DNA of 64,000 nucleotides from Chitinophaga oryziterrae. GTDB lineage: Bacteria > Bacteroidota > Bacteroidia > Chitinophagales > Chitinophagaceae. The notes beneath the pieces are model-generated. The model was not told the DNA's origin. It made no database searches and saw only the letters and a list, made by a program, of their open reading frames with translations. The stretch is taken from the NCBI RefSeq assembly GCF_009758125.1, contig NZ_WRXO01000003.1, forward strand, positions 1-64,000, given 5' to 3'. Shown here one piece after another: positions 51,187 through 58,631 of this stretch. Both the position numbers and the translations under genes were made by a program. How positions within the stretch are numbered: the first letter of the stretch is position 1; the number at the start of each line of letters is the position of its first letter.

Positions 51187-51224
51187 AAAAAAGCTCCTGA
51201 CAGGTTTCAATCTGCCAGGAGCTT
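51187..51224 (-). terminator. Rho-independent terminator of the desaturase operon
   Basis: aagctcctg (51191-51199) pairs with caggagctt (51216-51224). On the minus strand it is followed by a T run. It lies 26 bases after the desaturase stop codon. Confidence 0.75.
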
Positions 51225-51249
51225 CATTATCAATTATTTAAGTATAAGG

Positions 51250-52224
51250 TTATAGTTGATTTAGTCCCACCATTGCATTTACATCAGGGTTCCAGACCTT
51301 CAGTTTCAGGCATGCAATAATATCAGAAGGCGTTAGGCGGGTTGTTTTAGCCTGTTGTAATTCCGGTATCGCTGCCATTGCTTCCGGCAAACGATAAAAA
51401 GGGATGCGGGAATTCAGGTGATGAATATGATGATAACCGATATTACCGGTTACCCAGTTCCAGAAAGGATTCATCAGTAAATAACTGGAAGAGGCCATGG
51501 CCGCATTCTCGTGGCACCATCCTTGTTTATCCCTGAAAGTGACCCCAGGGAAATTATGCTGCGCATAGAAAAGATAAGCGCCTAAAGCACAGGCTAAAAA
51601 GAAAGGCAGTACCAACAGCAATAAGCAGCTCAGCCAGCCCATATAAATGAATATAAGGGTACCCGCTGTAAAATGTAATATCAACGCCAGCAATGAGTCA
51701 AAATGACGGACAGGACTGCTTAAAAAAGAACGCAGGCTCATTCCCATTACGAACATGCTGATATATCCGAAGAGAATAGTTAAAGGATGTCTTTGTATCA
51801 GATAAGCACGGCGCTCTTCAGGTGTGGATTCCATGAACTTCTGTTTTGTCATGATCGGATAAGAACCGATACTGGCAGTAAAGAGCTTGGAATTATGCGC
51901 ATGATGATGATCATGAGAGCGTTTCCAGATACTGGCCGGAGCCAGGATAAAAATACCAAAAGCCGAAAAAAGTAAATCAGCAATTTTAGATTTGTAAAGG
52001 ATCGTGTGGTGCTGGTAATCATGATAAATTACAAACATCCTCACAATCACCAGCCCGCAGAGAACACTGCATAATATGCGGACCGGCAGAAATGGAATGA
52101 GTGCTACAGCTGCATAGAGACCCAGGAGAATGGCTGCTGTCGTTAGCGTATAATACCAGCTCTTCCACGGTGTTTCTTTGGCAAATGGTTTTGTAGCCAG
52201 AATCAGTTGTTTTCCTTGAAGCAT
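51250..52224 (-). CDS. Fatty-acid desaturase-family membrane protein
   Basis: This 324-aa protein has hydrophobic pairs of helices around three histidine boxes: HDYQHH, HDHHHAHN and HHIHHLNSRIP, the di-iron ligands of membrane desaturases/hydroxylases. Hydrophobic segments (AAILLGLYAAVALIPFLPV, FGIFILAPASIWK, LLLLVLPFFLACALGAYLFY) fit an integral inner-membrane enzyme. It introduces double bonds or hydroxyls into lipid acyl chains with O2. It starts 8 bases after the acyltransferase gene, suggesting that both work on the same lipid class. The exact substrate (phospholipid, sphingolipid or lipid A chain) is open. Confidence 0.88.
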   Translation of the reverse strand: MLQGKQLILATKPFAKETPWKSWYYTLTTAAILLGLYAAVALIPFLPVRILCSVLCGLVIVRMFVIYHDYQHHTILYKSKIADLLFSAFGIFILAPASIWKRSHDHHHAHNSKLFTASIGSYPIMTKQKFMESTPEERRAYLIQRHPLTILFGYISMFVMGMSLRSFLSSPVRHFDSLLALILHFTAGTLIFIYMGWLSCLLLLVLPFFLACALGAYLFYAQHNFPGVTFRDKQGWCHENAAMASSSYLLMNPFWNWVTGNIGYHHIHHLNSRIPFYRLPEAMAAIPELQQAKTTRLTPSDIIACLKLKVWNPDVNAMVGLNQL

Positions 52225-52232
52225 TGTAGGTT

Positions 52233-53144
52233 TCAGTATATAATTGGTGATGTTGTCTTTTTAACGGGTTCCGGACGTTTGTGTTTCCATCTTCTGTGGC
52301 TCCACAACCAGTATTCAGGTTGTTTACAGATGTCCTCTTCCAGTGCTTTGGTATGAGCAGCAGAAATTTCACCATCACTTGTCATAGCGGGTTCTTCAAA
52401 CAGCGTTCTTGCCGAAATCTCGTAATATCCTCTTTTCACCCTTTGTACTTTGGCATATACTACCGGATAATTCAGCTTACGGGCAATCTTCTCTGTTCCC
52501 TGGAAAACAGGCGTATCCTGGTTCAGGAAGGTGGTCCAGAAAGCACTCGTTGGCGCAGGTGTCTGATCAGCAATGAAAGCGGTAGCGCTCAGCTCTCCTT
52601 TATTGCTTACCATATCCCTGAAAGTATCTTTCATGGGGATCAGCCCGGTACCGAAGCGGCTGCGCATTCTGTATATCAGTCCGTCGAAATATTTATTGGA
52701 CAGGGGATGATATACCACGTACAGGTGATGTTTACACTCCAGGCTGAAAGTATTTCCCGCCCATTCCCAGTTGCCGTAATGGCCCATTACCACCATAATA
52801 CTTTTACCCTCTTCGGCATAACGGGTAAATACCGCCAGCGCTTCCGGAGTCAGTTTACAGCGTTTAATGGCCGAAGCCCTGGAAATGGTCAGCGTTTTAA
52901 ACGTTTCCAGCAGCAAATCACAGAAATACCTGTAGAAGCGTCTGCTGATACCCCTGATTTCCTTTTCTGACTTTTCCGGGAATGCATTACGTAAATTCTG
53001 CAATACTACTTTCTTACGGTAGCCCGTAACGTAATACAGTATGAAGAACATAAAGTCGCACACCCCATAAAACAGCGGAAACGGCAATAGGGAGATCAGG
53101 TAAATAAACGGTAAAACGAAAAAATACATTGGCATATTCGACAC
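52233..53144 (-). CDS. LpxL/HtrB-like lipid A acyltransferase-family protein
   Basis: This 303-aa protein has an N-terminal membrane anchor (FFVLPFIYLISLLPFPLFYG) and the HtrB/LpxL domain: HYGNWEWAG for the catalytic HxxxxD/E site, VVYHPLSNKYFDGLI, and FIADQTPAP. The N-terminal FRNAFPEKSEKE-like block (LQNLRNAFPEKSEKEI) is characteristic. It transfers an acyl chain to lipid A precursors at the inner membrane. M4 or M6 are alternative starts. It is first gene of a two-gene operon with the desaturase downstream. Confidence 0.88.
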   Translation of the reverse strand: MSNMPMYFFVLPFIYLISLLPFPLFYGVCDFMFFILYYVTGYRKKVVLQNLRNAFPEKSEKEIRGISRRFYRYFCDLLLETFKTLTISRASAIKRCKLTPEALAVFTRYAEEGKSIMVVMGHYGNWEWAGNTFSLECKHHLYVVYHPLSNKYFDGLIYRMRSRFGTGLIPMKDTFRDMVSNKGELSATAFIADQTPAPTSAFWTTFLNQDTPVFQGTEKIARKLNYPVVYAKVQRVKRGYYEISARTLFEEPAMTSDGEISAAHTKALEEDICKQPEYWLWSHRRWKHKRPEPVKKTTSPIIY

Positions 53145-53316
53145 AAAATACGATATATTAAAATTTAAAAAAATGTATTTTAGTTGTATAACAAGAGTTT
53201 AACACATAGGAACTAACGATAAAATTACAGTATACCCCTAGAGGGGATTAAATATTCCTGTTAAATAATGTACTTTGGCAGGCTTTAATGGTACAAAAAC
53301 CAGGGTATAAAATTCA

Positions 53317-54249
53317 ATGAAGACATTATTGCTTTTATTTGGTTTGACGCTATCCGTTACAAACACAAATGCACAGAAAGACCTGAGGAATACAACCGTT
53401 GGAGGGGCTGCTACAGAACGGGAGTCTGCCTGGCTGGATAGCGCTGTTAACCAGGTTCAGGAAGAAATAAAAGCGCTTTCCGGAGAATTCGATAAAGAGG
53501 AGAAGGTGTATGATGCCGCCGTACAAAATAAGGCGGATGATCATGTGCTGGATTCCCTCAGGGAAGTGATGGCTGTTATACATGACAGGTTGGGGGCTTA
53601 CAACAACCGGGTTCAGGACCTCACACTACAGTTTATTGCAACACATCCTGATTCATATGTCAGCGCTATGAAGCTAATCTATTTTGTCAATGCGCTCCCG
53701 CTGGATTCCGTACAGCATCTTTACAAAAGTTTATCTCCGGTTATCAGGGACAGCGAATACGGCAGGGCAATAGCAAAGGAGATCCAAAAGGTGATATCAG
53801 GTTTACCGGGTAGTATGGCTCCCGATTTCAGCACAGTAGATATCAATAACAAGCCGTTACAGCTATCAGCTTTCAGAGGTAGTTATGTATTACTTGATTT
53901 CTGGGCCAGTTGGTGCGTACCCTGCCGCCATGGTAATCCTCATCTGATAGCACTGTTTAATCAGTACCGCAGTAAAGGGTTTACAATAATAGGTATTTCT
54001 GATAATGATAAACAGCCGCAGGAATGGCGGATGGCTGTCGCAAAAGACAAAATAGGTATCTGGCATCAGGTGCTCCGTGGAATGAATATGAAGAAGATAA
54101 GGAAGGAAGCAGATCTGAATGATAAATACGGGATCCGCTCTCTTCCTACCAAAATACTGATAGACAGGAATGGGGTGATTATAGGGCGGTACGGGGAAGG
54201 CGGGGAGAATGAAACCGCACTGGATAAGAAATTGGCAGAATTATTCTAA
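53317..54249 (+). CDS. TlpA-family thiol-disulfide oxidoreductase (exported)
   Basis: This 310-aa protein has a signal peptide ending NAQ. An N-terminal helical region (about 25-165) precedes a thioredoxin domain with APDFSTVDINNKPLQLSAFR, VLLDFWASWCVPCRHGNPHL (active site WCVPC), and the cis-Pro IRSLPTKILIDRNGVI near the end. It is a periplasmic thiol oxidoreductase of the type frequent in Bacteroidota. It is divergent from the acyltransferase gene and no partner gene is evident. Its N-terminal region shares no visible similarity with the TlpA-like protein at 42020. Confidence 0.87.
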   Translation: MKTLLLLFGLTLSVTNTNAQKDLRNTTVGGAATERESAWLDSAVNQVQEEIKALSGEFDKEEKVYDAAVQNKADDHVLDSLREVMAVIHDRLGAYNNRVQDLTLQFIATHPDSYVSAMKLIYFVNALPLDSVQHLYKSLSPVIRDSEYGRAIAKEIQKVISGLPGSMAPDFSTVDINNKPLQLSAFRGSYVLLDFWASWCVPCRHGNPHLIALFNQYRSKGFTIIGISDNDKQPQEWRMAVAKDKIGIWHQVLRGMNMKKIRKEADLNDKYGIRSLPTKILIDRNGVIIGRYGEGGENETALDKKLAELF

Positions 54250-54539
54250 ACAGGAGAGTGTTGACTCAGTTTGATTACATAATCTTTGCGCCAGGTGTTG
54301 TTGATCAATAAATACACCTTATCTGACGTGAATATTAGGTGAAGTTAAATTGAAAAACAAATCCTGAACTCATATTCCAAAGCTAAATCAGTGAACTAAA
54401 CAGTCAGATGCAGTGTATTTATGATCTACAACATCTGGCTATCATAAATAATATTCAAACTGAGTCACTACCAACAGGAGGCTTTCTTGCATTTATAGCT
54501 TTTTCTCCGTATCATTATCGCATCCGAAATGTGAATAAT
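54250..54539. other. Intergenic region upstream of the fucosidase gene
   Basis: About 290 bases without a supported gene. The frame continues open upstream of the fucosidase ATG at 54540, but the extra residues have no family match and would hide the signal peptide. No clear promoter box or terminator was recognised. Confidence 0.4.
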
Positions 54540-55883
54540 ATGGTGAAACGTTCTTTGATGGCAGTAGTCTGCCTTGTCATGTGCCTGTATGCCAACGCGC
54601 AAAAAACAGCCAATACACCTGAAAAAGAAAAGTGGTTCATGGACCTGGGCCTGGGTATGTTCATTCACTGGAGCGTGGACGTTCAGGTAGGGGCCGTGAT
54701 CAGTCATTCGATGGCAGGGGCATCCGATGATTACCTGAAACGTTTCACCGAAGAACTGCCTAAGACATTCAATCCGCATAAATTCGATCCGGACGACTGG
54801 GCCGTACTGGCTAAACTGGCTGGTATGAAGTACGTGGTATTTACCGCAAAACACCATGCCGGCTTCTGCATGTGGGATACTAAAACCACGGCGTTCAATA
54901 TCATGAACACCCCTTTTAAAAAGGATGCCACAAAAGCCATTTTTGATGCCTTCCGTAAGCAGGGGATCGCTATCGGGGTGTACTACTCTCCGGAAGACTT
55001 TTACTACCTCTATCAGCACCATATTCCCATTGGCAGGATGCAGCTTCCGCAGCACTTCCCGGAGAAGAACCCCGGACTGATGGCTTACGATAAATCACAG
55101 CTGAAGGAACTGCTTACCAACTATGGTAAGATAGACTTCATCTTCTTCGATGGTCCTGCAGAAGGCCTCAAGGAATACGCCTGGCAACTGCAACCGGAGA
55201 TCGTTGTCACCCGCGGACAAATGAACACGCCCGAGCAGGAGTTACCAGACGCCATATTACCCGGCCCCTGGGAGGCCTGTTTCACTATGGGGACCGACTG
55301 GCAGTACAAACCTACGAATGATCCGCAGAAGTCCGGTACAGAGATGATCAATATGCTGATAGAGACCCGCGCGAAAGGGGGGAATCTATTACTGAACGTG
55401 GGCCCTAAACCAGACGGGGAAATCCAGATAGAACAGGAAGCGCTGCTCCGTGAGCTGGCCCTCTGGAACCTGGCTAATGGCGAATCTGTGAGCGGTGTAA
55501 GACCCTGGAACATCTCTCATGAAGGAAATGTATGGTTCACCCGCGCCAAAGATACCAGCACAGTTTACGCGTTTGTTCCCGGCGGAAAAGACTGGAAATA
55601 TGGAGAACGCAAAGACCTGGTGCTACGTACCCTGCAAGGCAATGAACATACCAAAGTATCCATATTAGGTTACGGCAGTGAGCTGGTAGAATACAAAGAA
55701 GGATTTGATGCCGGTATTTACGTACAGTCCACCCCGGTAGGTTTGCTCATCAGCGCTGTAAACGGGCAACGTTTTTACACCGACAGGAAATGGCCGAACC
55801 CTGTAGTCATCAAAATAGAAAATGTAAAATATAAACCTGCTGTTAATAATTATAAACAAAGTACAATCGATGGTGCGAAGTAA
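54540..55883 (+). CDS. Secreted alpha-L-fucosidase (GH29)
   Basis: This 447-aa protein from the ATG at 54540 has a signal peptide MVKRSLMAVVCLVMCLYANA. The GH29 pattern is clear: WFMDLGLGMFIHWSVD, LAKLAGMKYVVFTAKHHAGFC, WDTKTTAFN, IGVYYSPEDFYY, and the nucleophile region IDFIFFDGP with D204 as likely nucleophile. RAKGGNLLLNVGPKPDG is a second family block. A small beta-sandwich follows (about 360-447). It releases alpha-linked fucose from glycans, in the periplasm or at the surface. No SusC/D adjoins directly. Confidence 0.88.
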   Translation: MVKRSLMAVVCLVMCLYANAQKTANTPEKEKWFMDLGLGMFIHWSVDVQVGAVISHSMAGASDDYLKRFTEELPKTFNPHKFDPDDWAVLAKLAGMKYVVFTAKHHAGFCMWDTKTTAFNIMNTPFKKDATKAIFDAFRKQGIAIGVYYSPEDFYYLYQHHIPIGRMQLPQHFPEKNPGLMAYDKSQLKELLTNYGKIDFIFFDGPAEGLKEYAWQLQPEIVVTRGQMNTPEQELPDAILPGPWEACFTMGTDWQYKPTNDPQKSGTEMINMLIETRAKGGNLLLNVGPKPDGEIQIEQEALLRELALWNLANGESVSGVRPWNISHEGNVWFTRAKDTSTVYAFVPGGKDWKYGERKDLVLRTLQGNEHTKVSILGYGSELVEYKEGFDAGIYVQSTPVGLLISAVNGQRFYTDRKWPNPVVIKIENVKYKPAVNNYKQSTIDGAK

Positions 55884-55991
55884 GATCTGTTAATATGCTG
55901 TTAACAGTAACATAACTTTACGTTTCAACATTTATACCCAATTTGCATTCTTCCTTGCCAAATAGATCACTATCGCAAATTGTTGTATTTA

Positions 55992-56507
55992 ATGAGTGTA
56001 ATCTCTCAACTGAATGATGGAAACGAAAAGGTCTTCAAACAGATCTACGATTTGTTGCATAGAAAGGTATTCCGCTTTTTTCTCAAGAGGAATGATTCGC
56101 ATGATACTGCAAAGGAGCTGACACAGAAGACGTTTGTCAAGCTCTGGCAATACAGGCATACGCTGAAAGAAGAATTCACGATAGAGACACAGCTGTTCAC
56201 CATCGCCAATTCGATCCTGGTGGACCACTACCGCAGGGAAACACATCAAAATAACATGCAGGCGAATATTGCAGCACAAATGAATGATAACCATACCATT
56301 GCACACCCTATGCAGGAGTTCGAACAGGTAAATTACCTGAACGCTGCTATAGCCAATTTACCACCCGTACGTAAAAAAGTAATAGAACTAAGATTAGTCC
56401 ATGGTTTTACCAACAAAGAAATCGCACACCATCTGTCTATCCACGTTAAAACCGTAGAAGACCATATAACAAAGGCTTTGCGCTATGTCAGGTCAATTCA
56501 TCTCTAG
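55992..56507 (+). CDS. ECF-type RNA polymerase sigma factor (second)
   Basis: This is 171 aa from MSVISQLNDGNEKVFKQI; an in-frame ATG four codons earlier at 55980 is possible. Region 2 (RKVFRFFLKRNDSHDTAKEL, then TFVKLWQYR) and region 4 (LPPVRKKVIELRLVHGFTNK, then LSIHVKTVEDHITKAL) are present. It pairs with the FecR gene 78 bases downstream. Unlike the first cassette there is no SusC gene after FecR, so the regulated targets must be elsewhere. Confidence 0.9.
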   Translation: MSVISQLNDGNEKVFKQIYDLLHRKVFRFFLKRNDSHDTAKELTQKTFVKLWQYRHTLKEEFTIETQLFTIANSILVDHYRRETHQNNMQANIAAQMNDNHTIAHPMQEFEQVNYLNAAIANLPPVRKKVIELRLVHGFTNKEIAHHLSIHVKTVEDHITKALRYVRSIHL

Positions 56508-56585
56508 CTTATCTTTGTTATCTAAATGTTAACAGCAGGGGGTACCCTTATTTCTATGCGTAATCAATTTTGATATTAACCATTC

Positions 56586-57614
56586 ATGCAACTAACAAGC
56601 GAGCAGATAGACATGTTTCTAAAAGGAATGTATTCCGGCAGGGAAGCGAAAAAGATAGCCGTCTATCTACAGGAAAATCCTTCTGTATTACAAGACCACT
56701 TAAAAGAAGAGTGGGAAAGTGCGGATGGAGAAACCCCGCTGCCAGGTGAATTGAGTGAGGTAATATATCAGGAGATAACCACGCAGGTATCTGGAATAAA
56801 GAAAGTAAAAAGGAATGTATGGACTGCCATCGCGGCAAGTATACTGTTGATCGTTACATTTGTATTATTTCAAAAAAATAATAGCAAAACTGCTATGCTG
56901 GCGTCGTTGAAAAAACCGGATAATGATACTGTAAACAGGAACGCCGGCATAGTTTGGCAGGAAAAACGAAACAATACCAATAAAAAGGAAGTGATCACCT
57001 TACCGGATGGCTCCTCAGTACATCTTTTTAAAAATAGTGTGATTCGCTTTAAGGAACCATTCGTACAACAAAAAAGAGAGATCATGCTGCAGGGGCACGC
57101 ATCATTTGACGTGACCAGAAACCCGCGTAATCCATTTATAGTATACGCGGGAGCTACCGCTACTACTGTACTTGGTACCACCTTTAATGTAGCACAGGAT
57201 AAAGAGGGTGTAACCGTAAAATTGTACAGCGGTAAAGTAATGATAAAGCCTGCGGGAAAAGAACAACCAACAGGTTGGAAAGAGCCCGTATACCTTTCTC
57301 CCGGTCAGCAGATGAAATATGACGCAGCAAAGGACGCCGTGACAGTCATTGATGAGAAAGACAACGCAGATCACGTTAAAGGTGCCCTGAATTTTAATAG
57401 TATACCCATCAGTAAAGTACTGGAAACATTATCTGAAAAATACCAGGTACCAATCTTATATGATGCAGAAGAACTGGACACAACCTGTTTCACCGGAGCC
57501 ATTCTGCCCACAGATTCTCTCATGACGATATTACAGGTAATGAAAAGCGTGAACCACCTTACCATAGCCCAGCTGCATGACACAATTATCATAAAGAAGA
57601 ACGATACTAAATAA
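56586..57614 (+). CDS. FecR-type anti-sigma/transmembrane sensor (second)
   Basis: This 342-aa protein has a cytoplasmic anti-sigma region (LTSEQIDMFLKGMYSGREAK, ENPSVLQDHLKEEWESADG), one transmembrane helix (NVWTAIAASILLIVTFVLF), a FecR domain (KEVITLPDGSSVHLFKNSVI, REIMLQGHASFDVTRN, TTVLGTTFNVAQDKEGVTVK) and an STN-like C-terminal domain (ISKVLETLSEKYQVPILYD, DSLMTILQVMKSVNHL). It should respond to an STN-bearing TonB-dependent transporter, which is not encoded nearby. The next gene starts within about 55 bases. Confidence 0.9.
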   Translation: MQLTSEQIDMFLKGMYSGREAKKIAVYLQENPSVLQDHLKEEWESADGETPLPGELSEVIYQEITTQVSGIKKVKRNVWTAIAASILLIVTFVLFQKNNSKTAMLASLKKPDNDTVNRNAGIVWQEKRNNTNKKEVITLPDGSSVHLFKNSVIRFKEPFVQQKREIMLQGHASFDVTRNPRNPFIVYAGATATTVLGTTFNVAQDKEGVTVKLYSGKVMIKPAGKEQPTGWKEPVYLSPGQQMKYDAAKDAVTVIDEKDNADHVKGALNFNSIPISKVLETLSEKYQVPILYDAEELDTTCFTGAILPTDSLMTILQVMKSVNHLTIAQLHDTIIIKKNDTK

Positions 57615-57666
57615 CAGCTTGCATAGTGTAGATAATATGGTCGTTACAATAAAAAACCGAATCAAT

Positions 57667-58554
57667 ATGAAATACATTTTTATTTTACTGTTAATGGCAA
57701 CAGGTGCATCTGCCCAGCAAAAAACAGATGTGCAATCGCATCGTGGCGGACGGGCATTAATGCCGGAAAATACCATTCCTGCTATGATTCATGCTATTGA
57801 TCTTGGTACGAGAACACTGGAACTGGATTGTGTGATCTCTTCGGATAATAAAGTAGTGGTATCACATGATGTGTATATGTCGGCCGACTTTATGCGTAAA
57901 CCCGATGGCTCAGACATTGATAAAAAAGACGAAAAAAACTACGCGTTGTATAAAATGACTTACGACAGCATCCGTAAATTCGATGCTGGCAGCAAGCCTC
58001 ATCCTGAGTTTCATGATCAGCGTAAAATGAAAACGTACAAACCATTATTGTCCGAGTTAATAGACAGTGTGGAAGCGTATGTAAAACTGCATCACCTGAA
58101 ACCGGTTTATTATAACATGGAGACTAAATGTTCTCCACAAGGCGATGGTACTTACCATCCTGCACCAGATGTATTCTCTTCTTTGGTAATGGACGTGATC
58201 AACAAAAAACATATTGCAGACAGGGTTACTATCCAGTCTTTTGATATCAGAACATTACAGATCATTCATAAAGATTTTCCAAAACAAAAAACGGCTTTGC
58301 TGATTATGAACAGGGAGAGCTTTGCGAATAATATCAAAACGCTTGGGTTTACACCAGATATCTACAGTCCTTATTTTGCACTTGTTACACCGGAGCTGGT
58401 GAAAGAAGCGCATGAGACAAAAGTAGCTGTTCTTCCCTGGACGGTGAACGAGGTTAGTGATATGGAAAAGATGATCTCTTATGGGGTAGATGGAATGATT
58501 ACTGATTATCCCGACAGGCTGGTCGGCGTAGCCGGTAACTATCAGAAAAAATAA
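57667..58554 (+). CDS. Secreted glycerophosphodiester phosphodiesterase
   Basis: This is 295 aa from the ATG at 57667, which gives a signal peptide MKYIFILLLMATGASA; an upstream in-frame ATG at 57619 is less likely. The GDPD signature is complete: SHRGGRALMPENTIPAM (catalytic His/Arg/Glu), TRTLELDCVISSDNKVVVSH with the metal-binding Glu/Asp and His, and a TIM-barrel end LPWTVNEVSDMEKMISYGVD. It hydrolyses glycerophosphodiesters to glycerol-3-phosphate and an alcohol, releasing phosphate and carbon from phospholipid head groups. Its position behind sigma/FecR suggests co-transcription with the regulator pair, which is not usual. Confidence 0.9.
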   Translation: MKYIFILLLMATGASAQQKTDVQSHRGGRALMPENTIPAMIHAIDLGTRTLELDCVISSDNKVVVSHDVYMSADFMRKPDGSDIDKKDEKNYALYKMTYDSIRKFDAGSKPHPEFHDQRKMKTYKPLLSELIDSVEAYVKLHHLKPVYYNMETKCSPQGDGTYHPAPDVFSSLVMDVINKKHIADRVTIQSFDIRTLQIIHKDFPKQKTALLIMNRESFANNIKTLGFTPDIYSPYFALVTPELVKEAHETKVAVLPWTVNEVSDMEKMISYGVDGMITDYPDRLVGVAGNYQKK

Positions 58555-58576
58555 TTATCTCTTCTCTGGAAAATTT

Positions 58577-58615
58577 AGCCGTCTTAGTCATTTGACTTTG
58601 ACGGTCTTTTTTTTG
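58577..58615 (+). terminator. Rho-independent terminator after the phosphodiesterase gene
   Basis: ccgtc (58579-58583) and agtca (58586-58590) pair with tgact (58593-58597) and gacgg (58600-58604), giving a 10-bp stem with a two-base internal mismatch, then tctttttttt. Confidence 0.65.
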
Positions 58616-58631
58616 TATTATTGTCCCCATT

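Noticed and set aside
54408..54539. Upstream extension of the fucosidase reading frame
   Set aside because: The extra 44 codons show no conserved sequence and would bury the signal peptide that follows M at 54540.
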